From: Pseudoalteromonas sp. XMcav2-N
GTDB lineage: Bacteria; Pseudomonadota; Gammaproteobacteria; Enterobacterales; Alteromonadaceae
Direction: 5' to 3'
Assembly: GCF_024124545.1 (NCBI RefSeq)
Contig: NZ_JAMXSF010000007.1
Coordinates: forward strand, 222,545-286,544
Length of the DNA stretch: 64,000 nucleotides
The notes under the pieces were generated by a model. That model was not told where the DNA came from. It saw only the letters and a program-made list of their open reading frames with translations, and did no database searches. The translations under genes and the position numbers were made by a program. Positions 43,921-53,023 of the stretch are shown here, one piece after another (positions within the stretch are counted from its first letter, which is position 1; every line of letters begins with the position of its first letter).

Positions 43921-46095
43921 CTAGTTGAGATCTAGTTTGAAATCGTAGTCAAGCTCGTCGATTAAAGACCAGCGATGCTGCTTGTTTTGTGTGCCTTTGC
44001 CAAGGATCCAGTAGTCATAGCTTTTGTTTATTTGCCCCTGACTGTGTTGAATTGTTAACCACGCATCGACAAAACTCAATATATCCAGGTTGCGCTTGGC
44101 GACAGCAAATCCAACTGGGTATTTTAGTTCTGCGCCTTTCGGTACGACAACGCCAAACTCTGGGTGGAACATACTCCAGGCAAAGCCAGCCTCAGCACTA
44201 ATGACCATGGCATCAAATTGTTCATCTGCATCGAAAAATGTCTGATGGCTTGATAGAGCTGAAACATCTATATGTTTATGTTTTTTGGCCAGATCTTGCA
44301 TCAGTGGCGTATATTCAACATGTGCCAAACGCAAGTTGGTTTGGTTCAGTACCTGCTCTCGTGTCGAAAAATCCTTCAGACGATGATCTTTGGCTATTAG
44401 GGCTAATTGCAACTCAAGCACTGGAGCACTGAATCTGACCTGGCTGAGATCTGCGATATTGATTTCTAACCCCGACATGGCGATGTCAAAAAAACCTTTG
44501 TTCAGATACTCGGCCAGCTGCGCTTTTTTAAACGGGATAAACTCGACTTTAACGTCCAGATCCGCAGCCAGTTTGTGTGCCAGGCTGATATCAAAGCCTA
44601 CCAGTTCCCCTTTTTGGTTAAAATAGCTAAATGGCACGTTGTCCACCAGATAGCCAACTCTGAGTAGATCCCGCTTCTTGATCACTTCAATATTGGTCAA
44701 TGAGAGTTCACCACTCTGATAGGCTTTAGGTACATGGTTGAGTACTTCCGCCGGAACTTTATCGGATACAACCATATTGGCAATGACTTCATCTGCGGCT
44801 TGTGTGCTCTGGGCCAAGTGATTGTTCGCAGAATAGCTCAGTAGCATAAAAGCCGGGAGGAGGGCGCTGAGCAGAGTCAGGTAGTAAACCGAGCGGATCC
44901 GCTTTAGGTGCAGTTGGCGCTTAGTGTAAAAAATACTCAGCAGCACGAACGAGAAAATATAAATCACAGTGGTCGGCGAGACGATTTTAGCCGTCAGCAC
45001 AGACATAGACAGATATAGCTGGTAACTGTCTGCGGGGATTTTAAGGCTATCGAGCAAGTAAGGGATTGCGATATGTACGTTAGCAAAGTAGCTCAGCATG
45101 GCCGACAGCGTTACATTTGGCATTTGTTCCAGTGAGACCGGGCTACCAGTCAGCCAGGCTGCAAAGGTAACGAACATCAGCGTTGTGAGTTTTCCGAGGC
45201 TTGGGAAAGTATAGGCAATGGGTACCAACACTTCTGCAATGTGGTCTGACTCTTCATCGCTTCGCTTAATTTTTGCCAGGTGGGCTTTAATTCCCTCCGT
45301 TATCACCGGTAATACGATAAAAACATTGCCCGTACTGAATGCCGTGATCCAGGCATTGCGCATGACCATGATGAGGTCTCGGTATTTAACCGGGGTAAGT
45401 GCTGCAACCAGCATAGGAAGCAGCGCAAACATCAGGTAAAAGCCCAGACATGTCACCAACACCAGGTAAATTTGCAGGTTGTTTAACTCCTCCATGCTAA
45501 TGGTGCCTGCGGTACTTGCAGTCATGGCGAAGATCCCGATAGGGAAGAGCTTGATAATCTTCTTAGAGATCAGAGATAAACCCTGACCGACTACTTCCAG
45601 CACATCAAGCAAGTTATTCTTTTGACCATTTGAAATCAGGGAAAGCCCCAGCGCAATACAGAAAATAACGAGTGCGGGTACATTCCCTTCGGCCATCGAA
45701 GCAAAGGGATTGGCAGGAATATACTGACTGACAAAATCGACCTCTGGTGCACTGGCAACTAATGCGGGCGAGAAAAAAGTACCGGCATCATGACTGGGCA
45801 AGGTAAGGGAAAAAGCCCAGATTACAGCCAGCCCAACGAGCCATAGGCTGATCATCACTGTGGTTGCCTTAATTAGAATAGACTTAACCTGATCCGGATT
45901 AAATTTTCCCAGGCCAACGACCAGACTTACGACAATATAAGGGAAAATGGTGATCTGCATCAGCTTAACAAAGCCTTCGCCAAGGGGTTTTAAAAATGCA
46001 ACCCGTTCACCAAAAACCAGGCCACACACTATACCTAACAGCAGTGCCCACAGCATCCAATTGATGCGCTTTAACCAATCGATAACTAGCTTCAT
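43921..46095 (-). CDS. Dicarboxylate-type symporter fused to solute-binding domain
   Basis: A 724-aa fusion. Residues 1-420 are an SDF (DAACS) family Na+/H+ symporter with about eight TM helices and the typical AMTASTAGTISMEELNNL region. A further helix (about 405-425) leads to a periplasmic SBP_bac_3 domain (about 470-700) with LRVGYLVDNVPFSYFNQKGELVGFDISLAHKLAADL, as in amino-acid-binding proteins and receptor kinases. The chain could capture and import a dicarboxylate or amino acid directly. The two Cys-rich peptide genes lie either side. Confidence 0.85.
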   Translation of the reverse strand: MKLVIDWLKRINWMLWALLLGIVCGLVFGERVAFLKPLGEGFVKLMQITIFPYIVVSLVVGLGKFNPDQVKSILIKATTVMISLWLVGLAVIWAFSLTLPSHDAGTFFSPALVASAPEVDFVSQYIPANPFASMAEGNVPALVIFCIALGLSLISNGQKNNLLDVLEVVGQGLSLISKKIIKLFPIGIFAMTASTAGTISMEELNNLQIYLVLVTCLGFYLMFALLPMLVAALTPVKYRDLIMVMRNAWITAFSTGNVFIVLPVITEGIKAHLAKIKRSDEESDHIAEVLVPIAYTFPSLGKLTTLMFVTFAAWLTGSPVSLEQMPNVTLSAMLSYFANVHIAIPYLLDSLKIPADSYQLYLSMSVLTAKIVSPTTVIYIFSFVLLSIFYTKRQLHLKRIRSVYYLTLLSALLPAFMLLSYSANNHLAQSTQAADEVIANMVVSDKVPAEVLNHVPKAYQSGELSLTNIEVIKKRDLLRVGYLVDNVPFSYFNQKGELVGFDISLAHKLAADLDVKVEFIPFKKAQLAEYLNKGFFDIAMSGLEINIADLSQVRFSAPVLELQLALIAKDHRLKDFSTREQVLNQTNLRLAHVEYTPLMQDLAKKHKHIDVSALSSHQTFFDADEQFDAMVISAEAGFAWSMFHPEFGVVVPKGAELKYPVGFAVAKRNLDILSFVDAWLTIQHSQGQINKSYDYWILGKGTQNKQHRWSLIDELDYDFKLDLN

Positions 46096-46194
46096 AATCC
46101 CAGTGCGCGAAATAAAAAGAGCGAGATTATATTGAGGTTAGCTGAAATTAATCTGAATGCAGTGTAAAGAAGGGGGAAAGTGATTGAATTAAGT

Positions 46195-46223
46195 GGCCAA
46201 ATTACATCACTCGTAATTTGGCC
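46195..46223 (-). terminator. Hairpin terminator after peptide B
   Basis: An 11-bp perfect stem GGCCAAATTAC / GTAATTTGGCC with a 7-base loop follows the peptide B stop on the minus strand. Confidence 0.65.
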
Positions 46224-46233
46224 GGTAGAGCGA

Positions 46234-46425
46234 TTAGCACATTGCAGATGTACCACATGTTGCGCCTACACTCGGTGTACAAGTGTCTGTACATGCTCTG
46301 GTGTTACAGTAGTCCATAGCTGTGTAACGCAGGCCACCAGCGACCTGAGGTGTTGCGTCATTTACCAAAGTTGAGGCATTGATAGACAGGTTTTTCATTT
46401 TCTTTTTATTGATAACAAGCTTCAT
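46234..46425 (-). CDS. Cys-rich GG-leader RiPP-like precursor peptide B
   Basis: A 63-aa peptide with leader MKLVINKKKMKNLSI and junction ATPQVAGG. The core of about 30 residues has five cysteines (C-x4-C-x3-C-x7-C-x5-C) and seven Ser/Thr, ending SAMC. AAGGA lies 8 bases before the ATG at 46425; an upstream frame start adds ten residues without support. Its leader matches peptide A closely ([IL]NKKK[ML]K..LS and ATP.V.GG), implying a shared processing enzyme encoded elsewhere. Product class, perhaps lanthipeptide or disulfide-bonded, is undetermined. Confidence 0.6.
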   Translation of the reverse strand: MKLVINKKKMKNLSINASTLVNDATPQVAGGLRYTAMDYCNTRACTDTCTPSVGATCGTSAMC

Positions 46426-47032
46426 AATTAGATCCTTTGATTTTTTAGCACCCAACGTATTGTGGGCAAAACAGAAGATACTAGAAATAAATAAATTATC
46501 AACCTTTGTTTTAAATTATTATAGAAAAGTTGATAATCCGGTCCGCTTTTTCTAGTCGCTTTTGCAACTGATGACGAGCAAACAGTGTTTTTTAACCTGG
46601 TATTTGGATTGTTTAACACGTATATGGTTCCAGTTTGGCTGCGTTCTGAGCTGGAATGATAGATAGTGGGCATTTATTTGGTTGCTTTTGGCCGAAGAGT
46701 GGACAGAGCCGTCAAATAGCTCAAATAGAACGTCGAGGGGCGAGGTTGTTAAAAAAACGCTGATTAGCGTATTAAAGTTACATGAAGAAAGCTCGATATA
46801 GCTAACATGTGTGAGTAGTCCAAAACCGCAGAAACACGCGCAAGTCAGAGGGGAGACAATTCACAACAACACCTCAATGAGTGCATAAAGAGCGATGAGT
46901 TGGTTGTTGTCGCGTTGTGTGATTGACAGACGTTTTCAGTACCGGTTTCACGCAATTCCTTTGATTTGCTTGTGCCTGTATCATTACGGGCACAAGCTTC
47001 ATACCGAACTTGTATCGCATTTGCAGACATAG
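46426..47032. other. Long intergenic region without convincing gene
   Basis: About 600 bases. ACGCT-GATT-AGCGT at 46757-46770 reads on the minus strand as a short hairpin followed by T6, a possible terminator for the 47033 gene. A minus-strand frame (46845-47030) begins two bases after the stop of that gene but shows no domain or composition typical of a gene. The promoter of peptide B lies near 46430-46520. Confidence 0.4.
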
Positions 47033-47524
47033 TTACAGGCTGTAATCTTCACCATTTTTTGCCCGATAGCACTTACGGTCTTGTTGTGTGACCAGGGCAT
47101 GCTGTACGCCAGACACAAAGCTCATCCACATACGACTGCCCTGTTCCCCTTCACCCGTGACTGGACTGAGAGGCGTTTCATATTGCACATCATTTAAATG
47201 AGCGCGATCGTGTCGGCCCGGTTCACATGCGGTATCAAAACTCAGTTCAATATGCATAGCATCGGCCTTTTTCAATAAGATCGCACTGGGCGACTCGCGG
47301 TGACCACACAAAGCGACAAACTGTTTGCAGTCTTTCAACCCACAGTGCTGTCCGTCGGCGAAAAACACCATCAGATGGTTGTAGTAAACAACGTAAGAGC
47401 TCACATCTTTATGAGATCCGAACTCCAAAGGGCAGTGCTGATCCAGGTACTGCTTTGCGACGATCAGCTTTTGGCATTCTGTGCTGGTGTTTTCTAGTTC
47501 TGTATGCTGAATTTGTGCTTTCAT
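47033..47524 (-). CDS. Malate synthase G-like domain fragment protein
   Basis: A 163-aa protein. The segment AILLKKADAMHIELSFD followed by GRHDRAHLNDVQYET parallels the malate synthase G block (SILIKN.GLHIE.QID....G..D.A...DV..E). The catalytic aspartate/glutamate barrel regions that bind glyoxylate and Mg are absent, so enzymatic activity is unlikely. It begins at the ATG at 47524 (GGGA upstream); the ATG at 47545 is an alternative. It is divergent from an XRE regulator of the kind found near glyoxylate-cycle genes. A sensory or regulatory role is only a guess. Confidence 0.5.
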   Translation of the reverse strand: MKAQIQHTELENTSTECQKLIVAKQYLDQHCPLEFGSHKDVSSYVVYYNHLMVFFADGQHCGLKDCKQFVALCGHRESPSAILLKKADAMHIELSFDTACEPGRHDRAHLNDVQYETPLSPVTGEGEQGSRMWMSFVSGVQHALVTQQDRKCYRAKNGEDYSL

Positions 47525-47708
47525 GTGTGTATTCCCAGTTACCATTGTTACCCGATACCTGTTGTCAGTGTGAGGTGAGAGCGGAATGGCTCATAATTCA
47601 CCGGTTGTCGTCACACGTCTAAATATCGCTACTATTATTAACATCCTGCACAGTCCTGTGGGCATGCAGGTTCTTCTGTTGACAAATTCAGTGTATGAAA
47701 AAAAGCCG

Positions 47709-47752
47709 GTAAATTTCACAAAAAGAATTTTACAGTGTAAATTTTACAAAAA
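47709..47752. promoter_or_regulatory. Repeated operator candidate before the XRE regulator
   Basis: GTAAATTTCACAAAAA (47709-47724) and GTAAATTTTACAAAAA (47737-47752) are near-identical direct repeats 28 bases apart. They lie between the divergent malate-synthase-like gene and the XRE regulator, suggesting autoregulation and control of both. Confidence 0.55.
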
Positions 47753-47828
47753 CTGGTCTGACCATGTGTTGTGGCATAGTAGTGAGGCGCAGGTTAGAGC
47801 CCTCACAGACGTAAACAGGAATGAAGCG

Positions 47829-49322
47829 GTGAAAAAAAATTCAGAACTCATGAGAAAGTCACACTTTCTGGGCACCAAAATTCGCAATTTACGCAAGCGA
47901 AATCACTTAACACTCGAGGATCTGTCCACGCGGTGCATTCGAGTTGATCCGCATTCAGCGCCTTCAGTGTCGTATTTATCAATGATTGAGCGGGGAAAGC
48001 GCACTCCCAGCAGCGAAATGCTGGAGAATCTCGCTGAGGTGTTTCAGAAACCGGTTGACTGGTTTTTGGATAACGAACCTGAAGCGAATGAGATTACCCC
48101 GCAAAAAGGCCGTCATGGCGGGATCAGTGGTATGGCACTGGAACCCAATTTTTTGTTTGATAACGAGATATTACAGATTGCCATTCCTGAAATGTTATCT
48201 CAAACGGGGATCAGTGGACGCCAGTTTGCGCACCTATTGATCCGTGCGCACCAGGAACACCATCAGAATCACTTTCCGGATTTAGAACGAGCAGCTGAGG
48301 AGGTAGGAGGCAAAGACCTTTATCTAAACGCTGACAGCCTGTTATCCATGTTAAAGGCGCAGGGCCTCGTTGTGCACTGGTTTGATGAAGCGCCCAGAGA
48401 AGTCATTGATGAAAGTGGTCATATGTTTCAACGTGTGATCACCTCATACTTTGCCCCTCCAAACGAAGTACATGTCAATCGCATGTTACAGCACAATCAG
48501 CCCCGGCTGAAATACGATCTGGCGGTGCACCTTGGTCATGCGGTTTTGCACAACAGAGAAGGACTTCAATGCGTACTTGGTTCCGGGGGCGTCAGTGGTG
48601 GAACGAATGGCGATGAATCTGCACCTAACGCACAGGATATTCTATCTGCATGGCATGATTTTGAATCCAGCTTTTTTGCTGGTGCTTTATTGTGTCCCAA
48701 AGTTGCCTATCGGCAGCTTTTGGATTCCTATGGATACGAAACACATATCCATCAGGCGCTTGGAATTTCGCCTTCGGTTGCCATGCGCAGGATGACGGTT
48801 GCATCGCCATATCCTCACTGGCATTACTTTGACGCATATTTACCAGGCAAGCTGAAGGCTGTTTATCGTGGCAATGGTATTCCGTTGCCCTGGGGCAATA
48901 TGCGCAGTGTTGCAGACCCCTGCCAGCATTGGGCTGTGTTCAGGAAGTTTCAGCAGCAGGCGATGCAGGCGAGTGCGCAGCTCTCCGTACTTAATGTGAA
49001 TAATCAGCCCAGACTCTATTGCTGTGAATCCATTAAAGTCAACGATGTAGCAGATAATCCACATGTGCTGTGTGCCGGTATTGATTTAAATCCGGCGATT
49101 GCAGCGCAGGGGTTAGATGCCAATGAAGTGGTGCAGGAATTACAGGCACTGTGTATTAAACAAGGGGGGGCAAGTGTGGTGCCGTGGCATTTGAAAAAGC
49201 AGCTGCAAAGTGTCGCTAAGATTCTCAATATCAACTGGATAGAGCGGGGCATTGCCAACGATGTACGCGTTATCTGTACACGCGGCAAGGCCTGTCCCCG
49301 ACAGCCTGGGTGTTATGATTAG
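47829..49322 (+). CDS. XRE-family regulator with large C-terminal domain (DUF3612/ScfR-like)
   Basis: About 497 aa. The N-terminal XRE helix-turn-helix reads FLGTKIRNLRKRNHLTLEDL and SYLSMIERGKRTPSSEMLE. The large C-terminal region includes a degenerate M78/IrrE-like HLGHAVLH and ends in ICTRGKACPRQPGC. This resembles DUF3612 or short-chain fatty acyl regulators that control glyoxylate or propionate genes. The GTG at 47829 with AGGA is preferred over the ATG at 47850; longer frames would include the operator repeats. Ligand and targets are not shown by sequence. Confidence 0.7.
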   Translation: MKKNSELMRKSHFLGTKIRNLRKRNHLTLEDLSTRCIRVDPHSAPSVSYLSMIERGKRTPSSEMLENLAEVFQKPVDWFLDNEPEANEITPQKGRHGGISGMALEPNFLFDNEILQIAIPEMLSQTGISGRQFAHLLIRAHQEHHQNHFPDLERAAEEVGGKDLYLNADSLLSMLKAQGLVVHWFDEAPREVIDESGHMFQRVITSYFAPPNEVHVNRMLQHNQPRLKYDLAVHLGHAVLHNREGLQCVLGSGGVSGGTNGDESAPNAQDILSAWHDFESSFFAGALLCPKVAYRQLLDSYGYETHIHQALGISPSVAMRRMTVASPYPHWHYFDAYLPGKLKAVYRGNGIPLPWGNMRSVADPCQHWAVFRKFQQQAMQASAQLSVLNVNNQPRLYCCESIKVNDVADNPHVLCAGIDLNPAIAAQGLDANEVVQELQALCIKQGGASVVPWHLKKQLQSVAKILNINWIERGIANDVRVICTRGKACPRQPGCYD

Positions 49323-49780
49323 AGAATAGAAATCGCGATTTCGACTTCGTTGCTCTGATGATAAATCTCTATGTCCTGGCCAAAGGCACGTTGATACGGG
49401 CAGTCACTTTGTTCAAAGTAACGCCAGACTAGCTCCCAAAGCCGAATCGCCGTTTGGGGCATTTCGCCTTGTGCTGCGAAGCTTAAATAACGTCCGCCAG
49501 AAAAACGGTAAATCTGCAGTGCGTTGTCGTTATCGACTCGCTCTGATAGGCCTGGTGCATCGCAGGCCACCGTGATGTTGTAGTCACCATGTTGATCTGA
49601 TTCATAATGTGAATAAATACCATAGAGTGTCGTGTTATCCTCTATCAGAGAAGCGTAGTTGTGGTAAAAACTCTGCCATAATTGAGCTATTTTACCATCT
49701 GTCTCTGTTTGTTCATGATGATTATTGGTGCGGGTACTGATCCCCACAAACTGACGTGAAGTCAACGTTTTTACTTCCAT
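49319..49780 (-). CDS. GyrI-like/AraC effector-binding domain protein
   Basis: A 153-aa stand-alone effector-binding domain (GyrI-like/Cass2 type). The N-terminal KTLTSRQFVGISTRT and LYGIYSHYESDQHGDYNITVAC, and the C-terminal LWELVWRYFEQSDCPYQRAFGQDIEIY, follow the family pattern of two repeats forming a ligand groove. Such proteins bind cationic or hydrophobic small molecules. It overlaps the XRE gene by 4 bases on the opposite strand. Its role is unknown. Confidence 0.75.
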   Translation of the reverse strand: MEVKTLTSRQFVGISTRTNNHHEQTETDGKIAQLWQSFYHNYASLIEDNTTLYGIYSHYESDQHGDYNITVACDAPGLSERVDNDNALQIYRFSGGRYLSFAAQGEMPQTAIRLWELVWRYFEQSDCPYQRAFGQDIEIYHQSNEVEIAISIL

Positions 49781-50072
49781 TAGATTCCCTGATTACTCGT
49801 CGTATATCGCGAAAATTGCTACTACTCCGAATATCTGTCCCTGTCTGCTGGCATAATCACAACGCTGAGTGTGACCTTTTAGCGTTTCAATAGAAGGTGG
49901 AGATTGCAATTTTATATGTATATTAAATAGCCACTTAGACTAATTTTAAAGCGAGAGAATGGTAACACAGTGTGAACTTTAGGCAAGCGGGTGGGAAGAA
50001 AAATCTCCATGCCTTTAGGTGTATTGTGGCGGCTGGGAACGCACCACAATACAATTCAACAAAATGTGAGTG
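49781..50072. other. Intergenic region after the GyrI-like gene
   Basis: About 290 bases with no gene. It carries the promoter of the GyrI-like gene at its left end and the trailer of the beta-helix-like gene at its right end. No strong hairpin or operator was found. Confidence 0.35.
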
Positions 50073-51053
50073 TTACTGTCCATCTTGTCCGCGCCAGTCC
50101 CAGTCAGGGTAAAATGTGCCATTTACCGTGGCGTTGAGACCAGAAATAATAGAATTGGGTTTATCGACAGATTGCCACCCGCTTGCAGTGGAGTTTTTAA
50201 GTTCAAAAACCACATTGCCCCAAAGCCAGTAAGGGCCAGCAATGGAAGACTGATTGTAAGCTGCAAACAGGGTCTGACCACCCATCATGATTTCCTTGAC
50301 GGTACTTTGATTGTCAACTTCTGCAACGGCTTTGCTCCAGATCTTGAGTAGCGTGATGCTGGATTGGTTGTCGCCCAGAAAATACCCGTTACCAGAAACT
50401 TCGACGTCATCAAACTGATTGCTGCTGGTTGTTCGGGCCATTGAGGTATCCAGGATATTAAGCGCAATTTGTTGATTTCCTTGCATTAGATTTGCTACTG
50501 AACTACCCGAGACCTGAAGCTGAAAGTTGCTTTGGTTCTTAGCAAACAGGGTACTATTATCATCAGCAACAAAAGGGTAAAACGGTGCTTTTGGATTGAA
50601 TACATAGGCTGTTTTCAGGCCATCAATGGTGACGGTGGCATTGGCTTCAATGCGCAGCGCTCGGATCTTATCGGGTGTATCAATAGTGAAGTTTCTGAGT
50701 GACGATACAGCCGAACTGATGACAATGGCTGTTTGTTGTTGGTGCGAACTGTGCAGTGAGATGGTTGCATTGTCCGGCGAGCTGCCGCTTAGTGATAACC
50801 CGTCTCGCTCAATGAGGATCGGCCCTTCACATTGCCCCGAAAACACAACGGTCATCTCAAGCGATAGTGAATGGAGGTAATCAAGTATACGCTTGAGCGC
50901 CTGTGGATTATTGTGACAATTGACGATGATTTCGTGATAACTGTTCAGTTCAGCCTCATTATCGTGCTCTTCAATTAGCTGCTGTGCCGAGACACTGCAA
51001 GCTGAAATGCACAAGGGTGCGATGACCCTCGCGAGTGCGTTTAGTGAGTTCAT
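50073..51053 (-). CDS. Secreted protein with probable parallel beta-helix, function unknown
   Basis: A 326-aa protein with a signal-like N-terminus (LARVIAPLCISACSVSA). The mature part is rich in short beta-prone turns with Asn, Ser and Ile/Val (GLSLSGSSPDNATISL, SVANLMQGNQQIALNI, SGNGYFLGDNQSSITL), suggesting a right-handed beta-helix as in pectate lyase-like or carbohydrate-related proteins. No catalytic residues are apparent. It stands alone, followed by unrelated genes. Confidence 0.6.
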   Translation of the reverse strand: MNSLNALARVIAPLCISACSVSAQQLIEEHDNEAELNSYHEIIVNCHNNPQALKRILDYLHSLSLEMTVVFSGQCEGPILIERDGLSLSGSSPDNATISLHSSHQQQTAIVISSAVSSLRNFTIDTPDKIRALRIEANATVTIDGLKTAYVFNPKAPFYPFVADDNSTLFAKNQSNFQLQVSGSSVANLMQGNQQIALNILDTSMARTTSSNQFDDVEVSGNGYFLGDNQSSITLLKIWSKAVAEVDNQSTVKEIMMGGQTLFAAYNQSSIAGPYWLWGNVVFELKNSTASGWQSVDKPNSIISGLNATVNGTFYPDWDWRGQDGQ

Positions 51054-51193
51054 TCCTGTGACCTTTCATGTTGCTGCAATGAAAATAAAATGTAGCTTTT
51101 GTTGCTCCTTTGGTCAATTGATTTTACTAATTTGATTGGCCGTGCTTGCACATCAACCTGGTACAGGAAAATATAATGAGTAATGTCAGAGAG

Positions 51194-51221
51194 CTATGCC
51201 GGGGTGATTCACCCGGCATAG
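51194..51221 (-). terminator. Hairpin after the DUF885 gene
   Basis: CTATGCCGGG / CCCGGCATAG form a 10-bp stem with an 8-base loop, just downstream of the DUF885 gene on the minus strand. Confidence 0.6.
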
Positions 51222-51235
51222 TGCAATCAGCGTCT

Positions 51236-53023
51236 TTAGTTCATTAGCTGACGTATGAATTTAACCGGGGCGCTGCCATAGCTCAGAAATTGCTCATGGA
51301 ATGCTTTGAGGTTGAAATCGTCCTGCAGTTTTGTCTTTTGCTCTTCGCGCAGGTCGTAAATTTCACGAAATCCACTGTAATAACTGGTTAACTGCACCTG
51401 ACTCAGTGTCGCGCGTCGCCACTTACCTTCTGCTTCTGCCTGCTCCTGGAAAGCCCCATTCATGAGCAGATCTAATCCCTGCTCTTTGCTGATCCCTTTA
51501 ACCTGAATGCCGTAATCTAAAATGGTGTTACAGATCACACGAAGGTTCCATTTATAGTACATTAGCCACATTTCTGGCTCGAAATTACCATAGCCCTCTT
51601 CAAGCATCATGCGTTCTGTATACACAGCCCAGCCTTCAACCATAGCGCCGTTACCGAAGATACTTTTGACCAGAGACGGAGAGGTATTGGAATAAACAAG
51701 CTGGGTGTAGTGCCCTGGAACTGCTTCATGAATGTTGAGGATCTGCAATATCCAGTGGTTGTATTCACGCAATAAAGAACCGGCTTGCTCATCAGTCAGG
51801 CCGTCGAGTGGCTCTACGTTGTAATACGTGTTTTCTTTTTTCTCATAAGGGCCCGGTGCCGAAATGGATGCCAGCGCAAAGCCTCGCATGTAGTCTGGAG
51901 TCTGTCGAACAACCAGAGGTTTTTCCGGATCTAAAGTTAGCAAGTCCTTCTCCATGACAAAGCGTTCCAGTTCCGGGATCTGGCGCTTAATTTCATCTAC
52001 AAACTGGGATTTATCGACATGGCGCTGAGACAGGTGCTTTATCAGTGTAGCAATGGCTTGACTGTCATCATCAGGGCGCGCGGTTTGCGGGAAGTATTTC
52101 GGCCAGAGCTGTGTAGTCAGCGTGACCATTTCCGCAGTGACCCGTGCTTTGTCGGCAAGTGCTTTTTCATACATCTGTTTAGCGGTGTAGCCCGATTGAA
52201 TATCAAAAGCAAACTTCTCTTCATAGAGCGCTTCTCCAATCCGGAAACTGCGTGCTTGACCGGTTTTCTGCATTTCCTGCTCAAGCTCTGACAGGAAATC
52301 TATGTAGCCGTTAATTGCGGTTTTCGCGTTGGCAAAACGCTGTTTAAACAGCGCTTTTTCCTGTGCACTAAAAGAAGAGAGTGCATCAGCACGGGTTAAT
52401 AAGTCATCGGTTAGTACGCTAAATGCCCCTTTATTTTGCTGGATCGCTAGTTGAGTATATTCTTGCGTCGGATCATCAATGTTGGCCTGTGCGGCACGAT
52501 AATAGTCAGGGACGTATTGTAGCCGATTAAGAACCTGGCGGAGCTTTTGTTCTTCCGATTTAAAGCGGCTGTTCAGGATATTTGCAAACCCGTATGACAC
52601 GTTGTAACTGCTCGGATCCCACTGCCAGCGTTTAAATTTTTCCTGGCCCCAGCGGGTACTTTTTAATTCGTTTTCAATCAGATAGTAGTCAATTTTCAGA
52701 TTGTCACTGAGTTGCTCTGCATCGAATGATTGCAGACTGGCCAGTTGCGCGTCAATAAAAGCCAGGTTGGCTGCACGATTAGCGGCATCGGGAATGGTGA
52801 TCACGTCATCGTACTTGCCGTAGCCTCGATATACTGACAGTTCGGGGTATTGTTGCCAATATTGCTCAATAAATTGATTTGAAAAGGTTTTGAAGGCGGC
52901 ATCTTGTTGCTGTTGGCCTGTTACTGAAGCAGTTGTCTGTGTACGTGACTGGTCTTGAGTTTGAACACAGCCAGCAAGGGCAAAGATGGCAGCCAGAGAA
53001 AGGCTGATCACCGTTTTTTTCAT
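51236..53023 (-). CDS. DUF885 family metallopeptidase-like lipoprotein
   Basis: A 595-aa predicted lipoprotein (signal SLSLAAIFALAGC). The characteristic motif ILNIHEAVPGHYTQ carries the H-E-x-x-P-G-H zinc-site pattern of DUF885/M32-like enzymes, and MVEGWAVYTERMMLE provides the downstream Glu. The family is thought to be metal-dependent peptidases of the envelope. Its start overlaps the soxR stop (53020-53023), so it is the second gene of the SoxR operon, an unusual partner. Peptide substrates are unknown. Confidence 0.85.
   Translation of the reverse strand: MKKTVISLSLAAIFALAGCVQTQDQSRTQTTASVTGQQQQDAAFKTFSNQFIEQYWQQYPELSVYRGYGKYDDVITIPDAANRAANLAFIDAQLASLQSFDAEQLSDNLKIDYYLIENELKSTRWGQEKFKRWQWDPSSYNVSYGFANILNSRFKSEEQKLRQVLNRLQYVPDYYRAAQANIDDPTQEYTQLAIQQNKGAFSVLTDDLLTRADALSSFSAQEKALFKQRFANAKTAINGYIDFLSELEQEMQKTGQARSFRIGEALYEEKFAFDIQSGYTAKQMYEKALADKARVTAEMVTLTTQLWPKYFPQTARPDDDSQAIATLIKHLSQRHVDKSQFVDEIKRQIPELERFVMEKDLLTLDPEKPLVVRQTPDYMRGFALASISAPGPYEKKENTYYNVEPLDGLTDEQAGSLLREYNHWILQILNIHEAVPGHYTQLVYSNTSPSLVKSIFGNGAMVEGWAVYTERMMLEEGYGNFEPEMWLMYYKWNLRVICNTILDYGIQVKGISKEQGLDLLMNGAFQEQAEAEGKWRRATLSQVQLTSYYSGFREIYDLREEQKTKLQDDFNLKAFHEQFLSYGSAPVKFIRQLMN

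Noticed and set aside
46845..47030. Minus-strand frame just after the malate-synthase-like gene
   Set aside because: It starts two bases after a stop but has no domain or ribosome site of its own and is low in typical gene composition.
47586..47828. N-terminal extension of the XRE regulator
   Set aside because: It would cover the repeated operator-like sequences and has no similarity to the family.
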